This document shows positions 61,789-64,000 of a stretch of 64,000 nucleotides of DNA, piece by piece. How positions within the stretch are numbered: the first letter of the stretch is position 1; each line of letters opens with the position of its first letter. Source of the DNA: JAJDAT01 sp964344185 (lineage in GTDB: Bacteria; Nitrospinota; Nitrospinia; Nitrospinales; JAJDAT01); the NCBI GenBank assembly GCA_964344185.1, contig CAYFMN010000024.1:1-64000 (forward strand), given 5' to 3'. A program made the position numbers and the translations under genes. Below the pieces are notes generated by a model. That model was not told where the DNA came from and searched no databases. It was given only the letters and a program-made list of their open reading frames with translations.

Positions 61789-62616
61789 TTAATCAGGTAG
61801 GCAAAAAAACGGATTATTGTTTAATTCTTGTCCAACTGTTGTAGAGGGGCCATGCCCTGGGAAAATACCGGTGTCTTTTGGAAGAGCCAGAAGTTTATTT
61901 AAAACGGAATCATGCAATAAACGGAACGAGTAATTGGCTCTACCCATTGATCCGGCAAAAAGCACGTCGCCGCTGATTACAGTGTTATTAATTCTGTAGC
62001 AACATCCTCCTGAAGTATGTCCTGGAGTTTCCATAACTTCTACTTTTAGCTTTCCTAATTCGACGATCTCGCCTTGCGATAAGGTTCTTAAATCGTCGCT
62101 TCCAGTGGGATGAGGTTCGGCGCGGTCAATGAAAGTCGGACAACGATATTCACGGTCTAATAAATTAAGGCCACCGGCATGATCAGGGTGCGTGTGTGTG
62201 AGAAAAATTTTTGAAGGCTTAACCTTCAGTTCATTTGCCTTTTGAATTAGAGTTTTAGGGTTTGCTCCAGTATCAAAAATTCCAGTTGTTCCAGTTTCCT
62301 TGCATGTTAATAGATAACAGTTAACGGGGTAACTACCCATAAAAACTTCTAAAGTTGTCAGTTCAAAGGAGGGGTCGGTTTTGGGTTTTTCAGGCTCCCA
62401 GGTTTCATTAGCAATTCGTATTAAACATTCTTCATTCAGGTTGAGGGATTTCGCTAGAACTCGTATGAGTTTTTCGTTTGGAATAACCTCATATTTTTCA
62501 ATTTTAGATATTTCTTGGGCGGAAATCCCCGACGCTTGGGCCAAATCATTTTGCGACCATGATTTCCCATCCCGTCCTTTTTGTATGATATCCCCTAATT
62601 CGTCTTCTAAAGCCAT
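61789..62616 (-). CDS. XRE helix-turn-helix fused to a metallo-beta-lactamase-fold hydrolase
   Basis: A 275-aa fusion. Residues 1-70 are an XRE-type HTH (SQNDLAQASGISAQEISKIEKYEVIPNEKLIRVLAKSLNL). Residues 85-270 are a glyoxalase II-type metallo-beta-lactamase domain with HTHPDHAGG (near 140-148), PGHTSGG (near 198-204), SGDVLFAGSMGR (near 214-225) and PGHGPSTT (near 253-260), all metal ligands present. Likely a thioester or glutathione-conjugate hydrolase that also binds DNA, or a hydrolase with a captured HTH used for dimerisation. It stands alone. Confidence 0.87.
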   Translation of the reverse strand: MALEDELGDIIQKGRDGKSWSQNDLAQASGISAQEISKIEKYEVIPNEKLIRVLAKSLNLNEECLIRIANETWEPEKPKTDPSFELTTLEVFMGSYPVNCYLLTCKETGTTGIFDTGANPKTLIQKANELKVKPSKIFLTHTHPDHAGGLNLLDREYRCPTFIDRAEPHPTGSDDLRTLSQGEIVELGKLKVEVMETPGHTSGGCCYRINNTVISGDVLFAGSMGRANYSFRLLHDSVLNKLLALPKDTGIFPGHGPSTTVGQELNNNPFFCLPD

Positions 62617-62675
62617 TACATAAATCCTTGTGGAAAAATAAATGCATTATAACAATAGAAGACGAAGCCAGGTTG

Positions 62676-63479
62676 TTAAATTTTCTTTAAGGTAGGCGAA
62701 AAAAGTTTTGCAGTCTGTCCTTCGGCTAACCAATAAACTCCACCTACAAAGAACGCTCCTCCCGCAAAGTTTCCTACCGTAACCCAAATTAAATTATAAA
62801 GGGCTTGAGTTAACCCAAAATCAGCGCCGCCAGGCAATAGTAACCCCATACTTAAAAGGGTCATGTTAGCTACGCAATGCTCAAAACCGGAAGCGATAAA
62901 CGCAAACAGACACCAGAAAATGAGTATCAATTTTGCCGCATCGTTTTCAGTCCTTCCTGAAACCCAAACTGCCAGGCAGACAAGCCAGTTGCATAAGACG
63001 CCTCGAAGAATTAATTCATGGAACTCCGGTTTAGTTTTTAGAATTGAAACATGCAAAATTAGTTTAGCGGCTGACTCGCTCAAGCTTCCAGAATTTACGA
63101 CCATCCATGCTAACAAGACGGAACCGGCTAGATTACCTAGATAACACAAGAAAAAGAGTTTTAAAATATCGCTTGCCATAGCTCGATTTTTTAATCGAGC
63201 GACAGCAAAAACCATATTATTTCCTGTAAAAAGTTCCGAGCCCGCGAAAATAACCAGGCTTAAAGCGATGCCAAAACTAGCTCCCATGATTAATTTAAGA
63301 TAAGCGGCGTTACCTGTTGCGAAGATTGGACCTCCTATTGAGAAAATAAGAATTATTCCAAAGCCTACGTAACAACCTGCCAGGGCGGATAACATAAAAT
63401 AACCCAACGGGGATTGTTCCATATAGCTTATTTTCTTTTCTCCAACTTCGCATAATTTATCTAATTCTTTAGAAAACAT
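62676..63479 (-). CDS. FNT-family formate/nitrite channel
   Basis: A 267-aa membrane protein with six helices. FNT signatures: CNWLVCLAVW (about 163-172) and SGFEHCVANM (about 197-206). FNT channels move formate, nitrite or hydrosulfide. Its position 35 bp downstream of a ferredoxin-nitrite/sulfite reductase gene favours nitrite (a NirC/NirA-type unit), but this rests on context. An 8-bp inverted repeat inside the gene (63181-63200) is probably incidental. Confidence 0.9.
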   Translation of the reverse strand: MFSKELDKLCEVGEKKISYMEQSPLGYFMLSALAGCYVGFGIILIFSIGGPIFATGNAAYLKLIMGASFGIALSLVIFAGSELFTGNNMVFAVARLKNRAMASDILKLFFLCYLGNLAGSVLLAWMVVNSGSLSESAAKLILHVSILKTKPEFHELILRGVLCNWLVCLAVWVSGRTENDAAKLILIFWCLFAFIASGFEHCVANMTLLSMGLLLPGGADFGLTQALYNLIWVTVGNFAGGAFFVGGVYWLAEGQTAKLFSPTLKKI

Positions 63480-63514
63480 TTATCGTCTCCATATTTTTAA
63501 TTGTTTTCGCTCCT

Positions 63515-64000
63515 TCAAGCCGAATTTGAAAGGGCGATAGGTTTGGCCGTTTTCTGAGATAGAGCGGGTTGAGACGAGGCTTTTGGCCGTGATTTTTTTA
63601 CGGGATGCATTTTGTGTCTGGTGTGATAAGGAATAATTCCTTCCAAAATTTGCGGCAGTGAATCGCAAGGAACATTTTCAAGAATTTTGATAGAAGTTTT
63701 TGGATTGGGCCCGGCCCTTCCTCCGACAAAAATATCCACTGCATCTACGGTTTTACCTTCTATTTTTGTTCTTTTGCCTAAGAAACCAATATCCGATAGC
63801 AAGTGGTTGCCGCACCCAGCGGGGCATCCAGACCAGTGCATGGATATTGGATTTGGGTTTTTTAAGCGGGTCTCTAGTTTTTTAGCAAGATCTAACGCCC
63901 GTGATTTTGTTTCAATGGTCGCTAACGAACAATAATCAGAGCCAACGCAACTAACCAAGTTTCTAACAACGTTTGATGGCGCGTACAACAATTCCTTTAG
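63515..64000 (-). CDS. nirA: ferredoxin-dependent nitrite/sulfite reductase, C-terminal part (runs off the edge)
   Basis: Only the 3' part of the gene is in the window; the frame remains open to base 64000, so the N-terminal two thirds lie beyond the right edge. The siroheme/[4Fe-4S] ligands are visible as C-x5-C (VSCVGSDYC) and C-x3-C (SGCPAGCG), the nitrite/sulfite reductase signature. A further GGRAGPNP strand follows, with a basic Lys/Ser/Pro tail of about 30 residues. Nitrite reductase (NirA) is favoured by the downstream FNT channel, but sulfite reductase is not excluded. Confidence 0.85.
   Translation of the reverse strand, partial: LKELLYAPSNVVRNLVSCVGSDYCSLATIETKSRALDLAKKLETRLKNPNPISMHWSGCPAGCGNHLLSDIGFLGKRTKIEGKTVDAVDIFVGGRAGPNPKTSIKILENVPCDSLPQILEGIIPYHTRHKMHPVKKSRPKASSQPALSQKTAKPIALSNSA

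Noticed and set aside
63181..63200. Perfect hairpin GCTCGATT-TTTT-AATCGAGC
   Set aside because: It lies inside the FNT channel coding sequence, where the codons are needed for a conserved-length loop. No T-tract follows in the sense of transcription, so I do not call it a terminator.

Overview
The window is 64 kb of AT-rich chromosomal DNA from a Gram-negative, probably motile and free-living bacterium. Supporting features are SPOR-domain proteins, an OmpA/MotB-type protein, a complete Bat (aerotolerance) operon, CheB and CheX-type chemotaxis proteins, NtrBC, and a ferredoxin-type nitrite reductase next to a formate/nitrite channel. The mix of class I adenylate cyclase, Bat locus, LRR and propeller proteins, FGE-sulfatase-fold proteins and ferredoxin nitrite reductase would fit Nitrospinota or a deltaproteobacterium-like lineage. 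That placement is an inference from gene content, not shown by any marker here. I see no insertion sequences, integrases, CRISPR arrays, rRNA or phage genes. A run of ten N at 31245-31254 marks an assembly join.

Layout. 1-8.8 kb: cheB, a large FAD/cNMP/Fe-S fusion oxidoreductase, a small secreted His/Met-rich protein, a SPOR protein, pyrD, alr and two small proteins. 8.8-11.3 kb: a Reg_prop beta-propeller, an FGE-fold lipoprotein-like or membrane-anchored protein, and a DUF2784 membrane protein. 11.3-17 kb: a minus-strand operon motB-like > class I adenylate cyclase > motA > pentapeptide-repeat protein. 17.3-22.1 kb: AmpG-like permease, YqiA-like esterase, PhoB-type regulator, XRE regulator and HDOD protein. 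22.1-31.1 kb: nine-gene moxR-bat operon. 31.5-40.6 kb: a plus-strand surface or polysaccharide-flavoured block of LRR proteins, two tandem seven-bladed propellers, glycosyltransferases, an epimerase and two secreted proteins. 40.6-40.8 kb: tRNA-Glu and tRNA-Lys. 40.9-46.8 kb: ilvE, FmdB-like zinc ribbon, ntrB, ntrC, and an aspartoacylase-family enzyme followed by its catalytically dead-looking paralogue. 46.8-54.4 kb: glycosyltransferase-TPR fusion, FGE-fold protein, a RiPP-type B12 radical SAM enzyme and an acyl-CoA ligase. 54.7-58.5 kb: pseudo-receiver-CheX protein and a yggS-proC-SPOR-coiled-coil operon. 58.7-64 kb: a response regulator/histidine kinase divergent pair, an XRE-metallo-beta-lactamase fusion, an FNT channel and the 3' part of a nitrite/sulfite reductase that runs off the right edge.

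How the genes may work together. The adenylate cyclase placed between two ion-driven stator genes is the most striking arrangement. The first large gene carries two intact-looking cyclic-nucleotide-binding domains and is an obvious candidate cAMP target. Signalling genes are abundant but scattered: CheB, CheX-like, PhoB-like, NtrBC, a membrane histidine kinase and HDOD. The NtrBC-led operon and the nitrite reductase/FNT pair suggest nitrogen-responsive metabolism.
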